A stretch of DNA of 64,000 nucleotides from assembly GCA_902593165.1 (NCBI GenBank), contig CACJHI010000003.1, positions 25,067 through 89,066 of the forward strand, given 5' to 3'. Origin of the DNA: an uncultured Bacteroidota bacterium. Its GTDB lineage: Bacteria > Bacteroidota > Bacteroidia > Flavobacteriales > Flavobacteriaceae. The notes below the pieces were generated by a model. It was not told the DNA's origin, searched no databases, and saw only the letters and a list, made by a program, of their open reading frames with translations. This document shows positions 26,008-35,170 of this stretch, piece after piece; positions within the stretch are counted from its first letter, which is position 1; every line of letters begins with the position of its first letter. Made by a program: the position numbers and the translations under genes.

Positions 26008-26892
26008 TTATATCTGATAAAACTTGAATTCAGAAAAACTTGAATTTATTTGATTATCAAAATCATATGCTAGAAAGAAACCTCCTCCTCCAGAACCACA
26101 AAGTTTCATGTAATATGAATCATTTTTTATCCCTTCTTTCCATTTATGTTTTATTTTTTCAGGGATCATTTCCTGAAAATTATAAAATGTATCTTTTGAT
26201 AGTTCTTTAACTGAGTTTCTAAACAATTCAGAAGAGTTTATTATGTGCTCAATACATTGATTATTATTATTAATAAACTTACTATTAAAGAAAAGTCTAA
26301 ATTCACTATCACTCATTTTATCTTCAAATGTCTTAATCATTTTTTTTGTTGATGATACTATTTGACTGTCTATTATATATACTTTAAAATCTTTAAAAGC
26401 TATTTTGTCAATGGGTTTTATTTTTTTATTTGAATATAGCGTTGGTTTATTAAAGTATGATACAGCAGGATCAAACCCAGAGGAATTCCCATGAAATTTT
26501 GATTCAACTAATGACATAATTTTTTTTAATTCTGAATTAGAAAATGATTTTAGATCAACTTTAGAATATCTTGATATAACTGAAGAAACTAGAGCTCCAC
26601 TACTTCCAAGCCCACTTCCAATTGGAATATTGCTATCAAAATATAGACCTGAATCAATTTCTTTTTTTAAATTATCTGAGTTAATTATATTATTTAGATA
26701 CTCTTCTTGAATAATATACTCATATAAAGATTCTATATTTCTATTTGATATTTTTTGATCTTCTGATAGATGATCTGATTTAGAAAGAGATCCATTAAAT
26801 TTTTTGTAAGGAATAGATAAAGCGTTTGAATCATGCATAATACCATACTCACCAAATAATAAGATTTTTGAGTTAAAAGAGATACTATCCAT
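26008..26892 (-). CDS. Mevalonate kinase (GHMP kinase family)
   Basis: GHMP-fold kinase of 294 residues. The ATP-binding motif is GSGLGSSGA (92-100). SGFDPA (139-143) supplies the catalytic Asp (D141) typical of mevalonate kinases, and a C-terminal CGSGGGGFFLAY is motif 3. Because the next gene encodes diphosphomevalonate decarboxylase, mevalonate is the likely substrate, as expected in Flavobacteriales using the mevalonate route to isoprenoids. Phosphomevalonate as substrate cannot be wholly excluded. Confidence 0.85.
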   Translation of the reverse strand: MDSISFNSKILLFGEYGIMHDSNALSIPYKKFNGSLSKSDHLSEDQKISNRNIESLYEYIIQEEYLNNIINSDNLKKEIDSGLYFDSNIPIGSGLGSSGALVSSVISRYSKVDLKSFSNSELKKIMSLVESKFHGNSSGFDPAVSYFNKPTLYSNKKIKPIDKIAFKDFKVYIIDSQIVSSTKKMIKTFEDKMSDSEFRLFFNSKFINNNNQCIEHIINSSELFRNSVKELSKDTFYNFQEMIPEKIKHKWKEGIKNDSYYMKLCGSGGGGFFLAYDFDNQINSSFSEFKFYQI

Positions 26893-27965
26893 TATATAAT
26901 TTTTGCTGAACCACTGCCAAGACTATCATATATACACATCTTAGATTTACAGAATTTTAATAACTCATCTTCAATAAACTTTTTTACTTCACTTTTAATA
27001 TTATTAGGATAAAGCAGATGAACATTTGAGCCAGCATCAAGTGTAAAACAAACGGGATTTTTAGTTTCTCTTCTATATTCTAAGATTCTTTGAATAACTT
27101 CTAATGTATTTGGTTTCATTAAAATAAAGTATGGACTTGATGATAACATTAAAGAGTGAATCATTAAAGCCTCTGACTCTGTTATGTTTATAAACTCATC
27201 TAAATGTCCAGACTTTAAGACATCTTTAAGTCTAGCAATATTTTTTTTCGCCTCACTGAACCTTATCTTCGAAAATGGATTTTGATTCATTAACTTATGT
27301 CCAATTGAACTTGATATTTTCTTAACTCCTGGATCAATTACAAGAATTGTATTTTGATATTCTTGGAATATCTGATCAATATCTTCTGAGATGTTAATTG
27401 CAAATAAATTGGAACTTCCGGGATAAGAATTTGACTCACCCCAAATAGTGACTGGCCCCTCTATACTTCTAGATGCACTTCCTGAACCAAGCCTAGCTAT
27501 AAATGATTTCTTTTTTAAATAATATGAGTCGTCTTGTTGATTGGAATTTAACTTTTCAATATCAACTAGACATGATGCTAATGCAGACATTGATGATGCG
27601 GATGAAGCAATTCCACTACTATGAGGAAAATTATTTTCTGATTTTATATTAATATCATGATTTTTTAAAAAGCTAAAATATTTTTCAATGTCAGTCATGA
27701 ATAATTTAATTTTTTGACCAAACTCATGATCTTTAATACCATCAAATTCAAAACCAATAGAATTGGCTTTATTTTTTTTAGGTTTAAATTCCACAGAAGT
27801 TGTTGTGAAGGACTTAGACAGAGTAAAACTAATTGATGGATTCTGAGGTATTTGATTATCTTTTTTTCCCCAATATTTAACTAATGCAATATTACTAGGT
27901 GAATTCCATTTTACAATTCCTTCAGACAAGAAATTATCAATATTGACAAAATCCTTTTCAATCAT
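26892..27965 (-). CDS. mvaD: Diphosphomevalonate decarboxylase
   Basis: GHMP-fold enzyme of 357 residues that makes isopentenyl diphosphate. The family marks are ALVKYWGK (27-34), the ATP-binding PHSSGIASSASSMSALA, GSGSASRSIEG, and FTLDAGSNVHLLYP, which carries the catalytic Asp. It is the first gene of the operon and overlaps mevalonate kinase by one base. Neither a phosphomevalonate kinase nor HMG-CoA enzymes lie in the window. Confidence 0.93.
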   Translation of the reverse strand: MIEKDFVNIDNFLSEGIVKWNSPSNIALVKYWGKKDNQIPQNPSISFTLSKSFTTTSVEFKPKKNKANSIGFEFDGIKDHEFGQKIKLFMTDIEKYFSFLKNHDINIKSENNFPHSSGIASSASSMSALASCLVDIEKLNSNQQDDSYYLKKKSFIARLGSGSASRSIEGPVTIWGESNSYPGSSNLFAINISEDIDQIFQEYQNTILVIDPGVKKISSSIGHKLMNQNPFSKIRFSEAKKNIARLKDVLKSGHLDEFINITESEALMIHSLMLSSSPYFILMKPNTLEVIQRILEYRRETKNPVCFTLDAGSNVHLLYPNNIKSEVKKFIEDELLKFCKSKMCIYDSLGSGSAKII

Positions 27966-28061
27966 TTAAATATTGTTAAAAATCATTTAAATATAGTAAA
28001 GTTAAACTCTAAGATAAATTTTATTTGTTTAATTTGAATTGAAATTAATTTCTTAGATAAA

Positions 28062-29165
28062 TTGAAAAAATCTGCATTTAAGTTCACTAATTACAAGGAA
28101 CCTAATCTTTCTCCTTTCGAGAAACTATTTAATATTTTTAAGGAACTTATTATACATACCTCTGGAGACTTTGACGAGGCTATCGATTGGCTAAGAGAAT
28201 TAGATAAAGAATATCAATTAACAGATGAGAATTATACAATTGATGACTTTATTAATGATCTTTTAAATAAAGGATATATTACTAAACAAGTACAAAGTGG
28301 AGAAGAGAAAACTAAAATTAGCTCCAAAACAGAAAGGCTTCTAAGAAAACATGTCCTGAAGCATCTATTTGGTAAACTGAAAAAGACAAAAAAAGGAAAT
28401 CATAGAACAAAGTTTTCTTCATCAGGATCTGATGATAATCTTAATATAAAAGGTTTTGAATATGGAGATCCTCTTGACAGAATATTATTGACTGAGAGTT
28501 TAAGAAATGCTATAATCTCATCTGGCGAAGAAGATTTAACACTTAAGAAAGAAGATATTGTAGTATGGGACTCAAACCACAATTCTCAGATGAGTACTGT
28601 GTTAATGATTGATATTAGTCACAGTATGATTCTTTATGGCGAGGACAGAATTACTCCAGCAAAAAAAGTTGCCATGGCTTTAGTTGAATACATAAAAACT
28701 AAATTTCCAAAAGACACCATTGATATTTTATCTTTTGGAGATGAAGCAAAACCAATTAGTATTAAAGATCTGCCCTATTTAAAAGTAGGACCGTATCATA
28801 CAAATACTGTTGCAGGGCTTGACCTAGCATTTGATATTTTAAGAAGAAAGAAGAATAATAATAAACAAATCTTTATGATAACTGATGGTAAGCCCAGTTG
28901 TATGTTTACAAAAGATGGATTTTATAAAAATAGCGCTGGTCTAGACAATTTCATTCTCGATCAGTGTTACAATAGGGCTAGGATTGCAAAAAAAAATAAT
29001 ATACCTATTACAACATTTATGATTGCTAGTGATCCCTACTTGCAAACATTTGTAAAAAAATTCTCAGAAGTAAATAATGGGAAGGCTTTTTATACTGGTC
29101 TAGATGGTTTAAGTGAAATGGTATTTGAAGATTATGATAAAAACAGAAGACAAAAATTAAGATAA
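28062..29165 (+). CDS. VWA domain protein, ChlD-like
   Basis: 367 residues. The C-terminal half is a von Willebrand A domain with a complete metal site: DISHS (184-188), Thr in HTNTVAGLDLA, and Asp in MITDGKPS. The N-terminal half is helical and charged, with no signal peptide, so it is cytoplasmic. The start is TTG; no ATG precedes the VWA domain in frame. It overlaps the AAA+ gene by one base. VWA proteins paired with MoxR/ChlI-like ATPases act in metal insertion or protein maturation, but the target here is unknown. Confidence 0.85.
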   Translation: MKKSAFKFTNYKEPNLSPFEKLFNIFKELIIHTSGDFDEAIDWLRELDKEYQLTDENYTIDDFINDLLNKGYITKQVQSGEEKTKISSKTERLLRKHVLKHLFGKLKKTKKGNHRTKFSSSGSDDNLNIKGFEYGDPLDRILLTESLRNAIISSGEEDLTLKKEDIVVWDSNHNSQMSTVLMIDISHSMILYGEDRITPAKKVAMALVEYIKTKFPKDTIDILSFGDEAKPISIKDLPYLKVGPYHTNTVAGLDLAFDILRRKKNNNKQIFMITDGKPSCMFTKDGFYKNSAGLDNFILDQCYNRARIAKKNNIPITTFMIASDPYLQTFVKKFSEVNNGKAFYTGLDGLSEMVFEDYDKNRRQKLR

Positions 29166-30625
29166 TGAATAAACCTAAAATCAAAACCCTTGGTGAATTA
29201 AAATCATCAGATTACAGTTATAAATCTTTAAATCAGGAGATTACCGATAATTTAAGGGATAACCTCTCAAAAGGGGTTAATGTATTTTCTGATCTAATTG
29301 GATATGAAGAGACTGTAATTCCAAGTGTGGAAAGAGCATTCCTTTCAAATCACAGTATTAACCTTCTTGGTCTAAGAGGTCAAGCTAAAACCAAACTGGC
29401 AAGGACTTGTGTAAATCTTTTAGATGAATGGATCCCAATAATTAAAGGGTCAGAAACTAATGATGATCCACTCAAACCAATTTTTAAAAGCTCTATAGAA
29501 AAGATTAAATCTGATGGAGACAAAACTCAAATCGATTGGCTCCATAGAAATGAAAGATTTTATGAGAAACTTGCAACTCCAGATGTAACAGTATCTGATT
29601 TAATTGGTGATATTGATCCAATAAAAGCAACAAATCTTAAATTATCCTATTCTAACGAAGAAGTTATTCACTTTGGATTAATACCAAGAGCTCACAGATG
29701 TATTTTTGTACTTAATGAATTACCGGATTTACAACCAAGAATTCAAGTTTCACTTTTTTCGATTCTAGAGGAAAAAGAAATTCAAATCAGAGGCTTTAAA
29801 GTTAGACTTCCTCTAGATATTCAATTTATTTTTACTTCAAATCCAGAAGACTATACTAACAGAGGCACAATTGTAACTCCCTTGAAAGACAGAGTTGGCT
29901 CTCAAATATTGACTCATTATCCAGAATCAATAGAAGTTGCAAAAAAAATTACTAAACAAGAATCAAAGATTAAGTCTGATTTAGGCTTAAAAATTCATAT
30001 TCCAGAAGTTGCTAGAGATATAATTGAGCAAATATCTTTTGAAGCAAGAGAAAGTGATCTTGTTGATAGAAAAAGTGGAGTAAGTGCAAGAATGAGTATA
30101 ACTAGTTTACAAAACTTAGTTTCATCTGCTGAAAGACGAATGATAATTAATAATGAAGAAAATACATCAATAAGAATGTCTGATTTCAGCTCAGTTATTT
30201 CCTCAATAAATGGAAAAGTAGAACTAGTCTATGAGGGAGAAGAAGAGGGTGCAGAACAAGTATCTTATAATCTAATTTCATCTGCTGTAAAATCAATATT
30301 TAATAAATACTTCCCAAAGATTGAAAAATTGACTAAACCTGATGATATAACACCATATGACTCAATCTTAAAATGGTTCTCTAGCAAGCAACTTGTAATT
30401 AATGACAACCTAAAAAATAAAGAATATGAGGATTTACTTAATCAAGTTGACGATGCAAAAAAGCTAATTGAAGAGTTTATCCCTGAATTGAATAAAGATG
30501 ATAAGTTATTCTTTATTGAATTTATTTTGTGGGGTCTTGAGAGTTATAATAAGTTATCAATTTTAAGAACTAATAACGGTATAGAGTATAAAGATCCGTT
30601 CAATAATTTTATAAATAAAATTTAA
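29165..30625 (+). CDS. AAA+ ATPase, magnesium chelatase ChlI/MoxR-like
   Basis: 486-residue AAA+ ATPase. The Walker A equivalent is GLRGQAKTKLA (69-79), Walker B is FVLNELPDL, and sensor-1 is FIFTSNPEDYTNRG, with LKDRVGSQ after it. These resemble the sigma54-free ChlI/BchI and MoxR-type modules. Together with the one-base-overlapping VWA gene it should form an ATPase/adaptor pair. No chlorophyll or cobalamin genes are nearby, so a metal-chelatase role is not supported by context. Confidence 0.87.
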   Translation: MNKPKIKTLGELKSSDYSYKSLNQEITDNLRDNLSKGVNVFSDLIGYEETVIPSVERAFLSNHSINLLGLRGQAKTKLARTCVNLLDEWIPIIKGSETNDDPLKPIFKSSIEKIKSDGDKTQIDWLHRNERFYEKLATPDVTVSDLIGDIDPIKATNLKLSYSNEEVIHFGLIPRAHRCIFVLNELPDLQPRIQVSLFSILEEKEIQIRGFKVRLPLDIQFIFTSNPEDYTNRGTIVTPLKDRVGSQILTHYPESIEVAKKITKQESKIKSDLGLKIHIPEVARDIIEQISFEARESDLVDRKSGVSARMSITSLQNLVSSAERRMIINNEENTSIRMSDFSSVISSINGKVELVYEGEEEGAEQVSYNLISSAVKSIFNKYFPKIEKLTKPDDITPYDSILKWFSSKQLVINDNLKNKEYEDLLNQVDDAKKLIEEFIPELNKDDKLFFIEFILWGLESYNKLSILRTNNGIEYKDPFNNFINKI

Positions 30626-31674
30626 TCGATTTTACTTATCTGTGATTTTTTTGCTTCTTTTTTAGAACCATCAAAACCTTGAATCCCACTAACTGTTGTG
30701 TACTTAAGTGTATTTTTCTTACCTGGATTTAATTTTGAATATGCACTATGACACATTACTGCTGCTTCATGAAATCCACTTAATATTAACTTAAGCTTTC
30801 CAGGATATGTATTAACATCTCCAATAGCATAAATACCATCAATATTTGTTTGATAGTCTAGACTGTTGTTAACTTTTATAGCATTATTTTCAATTTTTAA
30901 ACCCCAATCTTTTATAGGCCCTAGCTTAGGAACTAAACCAAATAATGGGATGAAATAGTCAGTCTCAATTTCATTTTCATTTCCGTCGATGTCTACAATA
31001 ATTGACTCAAGCTTATTATTTCCATTAAGTTTTGAAACCTGAGCAGGAGTAATTACATCAATTTTTCCTTGATCTTTTAGTTTTTGAACTGAAGCTACAG
31101 AGTCATTTGCACCTCTAAATTCATTTCTTCTATGAATGAGTATAACTTTTTTTGCAATTTCTGAAAGATGAATAGACCAGTCCAAAGCGGAATCTCCTCC
31201 ACCAGCGATAACTACCGTTTTGTCATTGAACTCATTTGGATCTTTGATCATATATAGAATTCCTTTATCCTCATAATCAGTTATATTTGAGATATTTGGT
31301 TTTCTTGGAGTAAAAGTCCCAAGTCCTCCTGCTATTGCAATTATTTTAGCTGAAATTTCAGTCCCTTTATCAGTAGTAACTTTAAAAGAACCATCATCAT
31401 GCCTATCGAGGTTCAATGCAGTTTCACCAAGTGTATATGAGGGATCAAAAGGCTTAATTTGTTCTAGAAGGTTTTCAATTAAGTCTCCAGCTATAATTTC
31501 AGGGTAGCCTGGAATATCATATATAGGTTTTTTTGGATATAATTCAATACATTGTCCACCTGGCTGAGCTAAAGAGTCAAGTATATGACATTTCATTTTT
31601 AAAAGACCTGCTTCAAAAACAGTAAAAAGTCCCGTAGGACCTCCACCTATTATCAATATATCTGTTTTTATCAT
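30622..31674 (-). CDS. Ferredoxin-NADP reductase, thioredoxin reductase-like
   Basis: 350-residue flavoprotein with two dinucleotide folds: FAD motif GGGPTG (10-15) and NADPH motif VVIAGGGDSALDW. There is no CxxC redox pair, which separates it from thioredoxin reductase and fits the FNR2 type found in Firmicutes and Bacteroidota. The C-terminal GDVNTYPGKLKLI is the second FAD motif. It overlaps the nfu gene by 4 bases, so supplying electrons to Fe-S cluster work is a fair inference. Confidence 0.92.
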   Translation of the reverse strand: MIKTDILIIGGGPTGLFTVFEAGLLKMKCHILDSLAQPGGQCIELYPKKPIYDIPGYPEIIAGDLIENLLEQIKPFDPSYTLGETALNLDRHDDGSFKVTTDKGTEISAKIIAIAGGLGTFTPRKPNISNITDYEDKGILYMIKDPNEFNDKTVVIAGGGDSALDWSIHLSEIAKKVILIHRRNEFRGANDSVASVQKLKDQGKIDVITPAQVSKLNGNNKLESIIVDIDGNENEIETDYFIPLFGLVPKLGPIKDWGLKIENNAIKVNNSLDYQTNIDGIYAIGDVNTYPGKLKLILSGFHEAAVMCHSAYSKLNPGKKNTLKYTTVSGIQGFDGSKKEAKKSQISKID

Positions 31675-31913
31675 CCTGAAAGAGGCAATACAGATTTAAC
31701 TTCTTTGATCTCTGGAGCGTATTTCTTGATAGTAGTTTCTACTCCATTTTTAAGAGTCATCTGGTTGACTTTACAGTCTGCACAAGCTCCGTGTAGTTTA
31801 ACTTTTACAGTTGAGTTTTTAACAGACTCTAGAGAAATATCACCACCATCTTTAATAAGAAATGGTCTAATCTCATCTAGCGCATCTAATATTTTATTTT
31901 CTAGTTTACTCAT
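31671..31913 (-). CDS. NifU-like (Nfu) Fe-S scaffold protein
   Basis: An 80-residue Nfu domain. The cluster-binding CxxC is C44-A-D-C47 (GACADCKVNQMTLKNGVE). Nfu proteins carry or hand on [4Fe-4S] clusters. It overlaps mrp and the reductase gene by 4 bases each, forming a compact Fe-S maturation operon. Confidence 0.94.
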   Translation of the reverse strand: MSKLENKILDALDEIRPFLIKDGGDISLESVKNSTVKVKLHGACADCKVNQMTLKNGVETTIKKYAPEIKEVKSVLPLSG

Positions 31914-33082
31914 TGCTTTTTAATTGCAGAACACCCCACTAAGTTAGTAATTTCAACAATCTTTGTAGGGGGTAACTCTTTATTTCTTATTAATAATTGT
32001 TCAACAACATTTTTTGAGATATCATCAAAAATGTTTGAAACATCACTAGATTCTTGAAGTGAACCAGGTCTTCCAAAGTCAGAAGCCTCTCTTAAACTCT
32101 TAAATATTGGTATTTCTCCTAAAAAATTTATATTCAAATCTTTTGACAAATACTTTACCCCAGCTTCACCAAATATGTAGTGTTTTGTTTCAGAATCTTC
32201 AGTTTTAAAATATGCCATGTTTTCAATTAAACCTAAGATTGGAACAGAAATACTCTCTTGTTGAAACATTTTAATACCTCTTCTAGCATCAGCAAGTGCT
32301 ACATTTTGTGGTGTACTCACAATAATTGACCCTGTAATTGGTAAAGATTGAACTAAACTTAAGTGGATATCACCTGTACCAGGAGGTAAATCTAAAAATA
32401 GAAAGTCTAATTCACCCCAGTTAGTATCAAAAATCATTTGATTAAGAGCTTTTGATGCCATTGGTCCTCTCCATACAACTGCTTGATCAAGTTTTGTAAA
32501 GAAACCGATGGACATAATTTTCACGTTGTAACTCTCAACTGGTTCAATCTTTGATTGATCATTTATTTTAACTGATTTTGGAATGTAACCCTCAACATCC
32601 ATCATTGTGGGAACAGATGGTCCATAAATATCTGCATCTAATATCCCTACTTTACATCCTTTTTTGGCAAGTGCAGCAGCCAAATTAATTGTTACAGTCG
32701 ATTTACCAACACCTCCTTTAGCAGAGGATATTGCTATAATCGAATCAACTCCTTTTATTTTTTTTGCTTGTGAAGATATTTTTGGACGTTCTGGAGAATC
32801 AATCTCATTTCCATCTTCTTTGTCAACTTTAGGTGATTCAACTTTGGTATTTACATTAATTTTTGCTTTCTCATATATATCATCATGAATAATTTTCATA
32901 ATATCTACCTCAAGTTTTTTTCTTGCCTGCAAAGCAGGATTTGATACAACTATATCAATGTCTACTTGGTCTCCAAATACTTGAACATTTTTTAGAATTC
33001 CAGAAGAAACTATGTTATCTGAGGAACCAGTCATATTAACTTTTTCAAGTGTTTTTGTTATATTTTGCTTTGTTAAATCCAT
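31910..33082 (-). CDS. Mrp/NBP35-type Fe-S carrier ATPase
   Basis: 390 residues. An N-terminal MIP18/DUF59 domain (about 1-80) is followed by a charged linker and a deviant Walker P-loop domain with SSAKGGVGKSTV (K122, K127). IYGPSVPTMM and LPPGTGDIHLSL are Mrp family marks, and LIENMAYF follows. The usual CxxC near the C-terminus is not evident; VGCSAIKKQ gives one Cys only. It loads Fe-S clusters onto target proteins and is coupled to nfu and the ferredoxin reductase gene. Confidence 0.93.
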   Translation of the reverse strand: MDLTKQNITKTLEKVNMTGSSDNIVSSGILKNVQVFGDQVDIDIVVSNPALQARKKLEVDIMKIIHDDIYEKAKINVNTKVESPKVDKEDGNEIDSPERPKISSQAKKIKGVDSIIAISSAKGGVGKSTVTINLAAALAKKGCKVGILDADIYGPSVPTMMDVEGYIPKSVKINDQSKIEPVESYNVKIMSIGFFTKLDQAVVWRGPMASKALNQMIFDTNWGELDFLFLDLPPGTGDIHLSLVQSLPITGSIIVSTPQNVALADARRGIKMFQQESISVPILGLIENMAYFKTEDSETKHYIFGEAGVKYLSKDLNINFLGEIPIFKSLREASDFGRPGSLQESSDVSNIFDDISKNVVEQLLIRNKELPPTKIVEITNLVGCSAIKKQ

Positions 33083-33097
33083 AGATAATTTACATTA

Positions 33098-33105
33098 CAA
33101 ATATA
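33098..33105 (-). promoter_or_regulatory. -7 promoter box of the mrp-nfu-FNR operon (TATATTTG)
   Basis: A perfect TAnnTTTG on the minus strand, 15 bases upstream of the mrp ATG. It implies a leader of roughly 8-10 bases, with no room for a Shine-Dalgarno site. Confidence 0.5.
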
Positions 33106-33143
33106 CATGTAAGTAATAAATTTAATTCTTAAAATTTATATAA

Positions 33144-33461
33144 TTATTTTGGATTCCAAAGTTTAATATTAAAGTCAACAACTTTGTCATCATTAACCTC
33201 AATTCCTTCATTTTCAAGTAACTGTTTCATTAGATCGAAACCTTTAAAATGGTGTTTTCCTGATAATAATCCGTTTCTATTTACAACTCTGTGAGCTGGA
33301 ATTGATGAATCATTATGACAAGCATTTAGAGCCCACCCTACAGTTCTTGCACTAGATGCAGAACCCAATTTTTTTGCAATTAAACCATATGTAGTTACTC
33401 TACCAACAGGAATAGTTCTGACTACTTTATAAACTCTTTGAAAAAAATCGTTTTTACTCAT
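33144..33461 (-). CDS. Alkyltransferase-like protein (ATL), MGMT fold without the acceptor Cys
   Basis: A 105-residue protein of the MGMT C-terminal fold. The alkyl-acceptor motif PCHR is PAHR here (Ala56), so it cannot remove alkyl groups. The nucleotide-flipping Tyr (Y25 in TTYGLIAKKLG) and the Arg finger (R39 in SARTVGWAL) are kept. Known ATL proteins bind O6-alkylguanine and pass the lesion to nucleotide excision repair; those usually have Trp or Ala at this site. DNA damage sensing is the likely role. Confidence 0.88.
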   Translation of the reverse strand: MSKNDFFQRVYKVVRTIPVGRVTTYGLIAKKLGSASSARTVGWALNACHNDSSIPAHRVVNRNGLLSGKHHFKGFDLMKQLLENEGIEVNDDKVVDFNIKLWNPK

Positions 33462-33484
33462 ATAGAAAAATAGTAAAGGATATT

Positions 33485-34408
33485 TTATGGTTTTAAAAGA
33501 GTAAAAGAAAACTCAGTTCCTATGCCAACTTTACTTTTGACAAAAATCTGCTCTTGATGAGCCTCTATTATATGCTTAACAATTGATAGTCCAAGTCCTG
33601 AGCCACCCTTTTTTCTTGATCTAGTTTTATCAATTCTATAAAACCTTTCAAATAGGCGAGGTAAATGTTCTTCTTCAATCCCCTCTCCATTATCAATTAC
33701 CCTAACTATTATTCTGTCTTTTTCATATTCATCTACTGCAATTTCAGTATATCCATTTTCTTTTCCATATTTAATTGAATTTACAACTAGATTAGTTAGA
33801 ACCTGAAGGATTCTCTCTTTATCAGCATAAACCATTACAGAGTTATTTCTTTCATTTCTAATTCTGAGCTTAGTATTATTTTTTTCTGATTCAAATTCCA
33901 TCAAGTCATAGACATTATCTATTAATTCGTAAATATTGAAATTAGATTTATCTACTGTTTTAATACCTGACTCAAATTGGGTTATTAAGTCTAGATCCTT
34001 TACAATAGATATTATTCGATCTACACCCTTTGCTGTTCTATTCAAATATTTACTTCTAACTTTCTTGTCTTTCATAGCTCCTTCAAGAAGCGTCAATATA
34101 TATCCCTGGATTGTAAATAATGGTGTTTTTAATTCATGTGAAACATTTCCTAAAAATTCTCTTCGATAATTTTCTTGATCCTTTAAAATGTTAATTTCTG
34201 AGCTTCTCTGTTCTTCTTTTCTCTTATAACTAATTAAAAAGTTTTCCAATACTACACTAACAATTGTAAAAGTTAAAGCAAAATATCCTAAATGATTTAA
34301 AGAGAAGTCTCCAAATAAAGAGATAAACAATATAATAGTTATTATATGTATTAAGAGTGATGCTCTAAAAGCTTGAGGACTAGGTTGAATTTTAAAAGGA
34401 AGATTCAT
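33485..34408 (-). CDS. Sensor histidine kinase, PhoR-like
   Basis: 307 residues with two N-terminal membrane helices (about 16-34 and 40-60) and no sizeable periplasmic domain. The dimerisation box holds the phospho-acceptor H91 (NVSHELKTPL). The ATP domain has N (VVNSIKYG), G1 (DNGEGI), F (LFERFYR) and G2 (GGSGLGLSI) boxes. It overlaps the response regulator gene by 4 bases, so the two form one system. The signal is not readable; phosphate or envelope sensing is only suggested by family. Confidence 0.9.
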   Translation of the reverse strand: MNLPFKIQPSPQAFRASLLIHIITIILFISLFGDFSLNHLGYFALTFTIVSVVLENFLISYKRKEEQRSSEINILKDQENYRREFLGNVSHELKTPLFTIQGYILTLLEGAMKDKKVRSKYLNRTAKGVDRIISIVKDLDLITQFESGIKTVDKSNFNIYELIDNVYDLMEFESEKNNTKLRIRNERNNSVMVYADKERILQVLTNLVVNSIKYGKENGYTEIAVDEYEKDRIIVRVIDNGEGIEEEHLPRLFERFYRIDKTRSRKKGGSGLGLSIVKHIIEAHQEQIFVKSKVGIGTEFSFTLLKP

Positions 34409-35097
34409 TCTTCAATAATAAATTTATACCCAACTCCTTTAACAGTCTTAAAATATTTATCTCCTATTTTCTTTCTTAATTTTCTAATATGCACATCTAT
34501 AGTTCTATCTCCAACAACAACTTGTTCTCCCCATACTTTTTCCATGATTTTCTCTCTCTTAAATACCTTATCAGGTTTAGAAGCAAGTAAATGAAGAAGT
34601 TCAAACTCTTTTCTTGGTAAGCTAATTGATTTATTAGATGTATAAACTTTATATTTTTCTTTATTAATTCTAAGATCACCAAATTCAATTTCATCAACTT
34701 CTTTATTAGAGTATTTTTTTGATCTTCTTAAAAGTCCTTTCACCTTAGATAATAAAATCTTGGGTTTGACTGGTTTTGTTACATAATCATCTGCTCCTGC
34801 CTCATAAGCTGCAACATATGAATAATCTTCACCTCTAGCAGTTAAAAACATGATTAAAGTATCATTAAAGCTTTCATCTGACCTAAGAATTTCACATGCT
34901 TCAATACCGTCCATATTTGGCATCATTATATCCATTATAATAAGATTTGGATGAGCCTCCTTTGCCTTTTTAACAGCAATTTTACCATCTTTAGCAGTTG
35001 ATATCTGATATCCCTCATTAGACAAATTATACTTTAGAATTTCTAAAATATCTGGCTCATCATCAACACAAAGTATTTTTATCTCAGACTTATTCAT
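34405..35097 (-). CDS. OmpR/PhoB-family response regulator
   Basis: 230 residues: receiver domain with acidic pocket D12-D13, phospho-acceptor D56 (IIMDIMMPNMDG) and the Lys of YVTKPVKP, then a winged-helix domain with RKEFELLHLLAS and VWGEQVVVGDRTIDVHIRKLRKK. The latter is the DNA-binding signature of the OmpR class. It is co-transcribed with the downstream histidine kinase gene (4-base overlap) and should be phosphorylated by it. Confidence 0.95.
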   Translation of the reverse strand: MNKSEIKILCVDDEPDILEILKYNLSNEGYQISTAKDGKIAVKKAKEAHPNLIIMDIMMPNMDGIEACEILRSDESFNDTLIMFLTARGEDYSYVAAYEAGADDYVTKPVKPKILLSKVKGLLRRSKKYSNKEVDEIEFGDLRINKEKYKVYTSNKSISLPRKEFELLHLLASKPDKVFKREKIMEKVWGEQVVVGDRTIDVHIRKLRKKIGDKYFKTVKGVGYKFIIEE

Positions 35098-35170
35098 AGT
35101 TATATTATCAATTTAGTAAATAATACATTAATGATTGTAATCAAAATAAAATTTAATGTTGAGGGAACAA

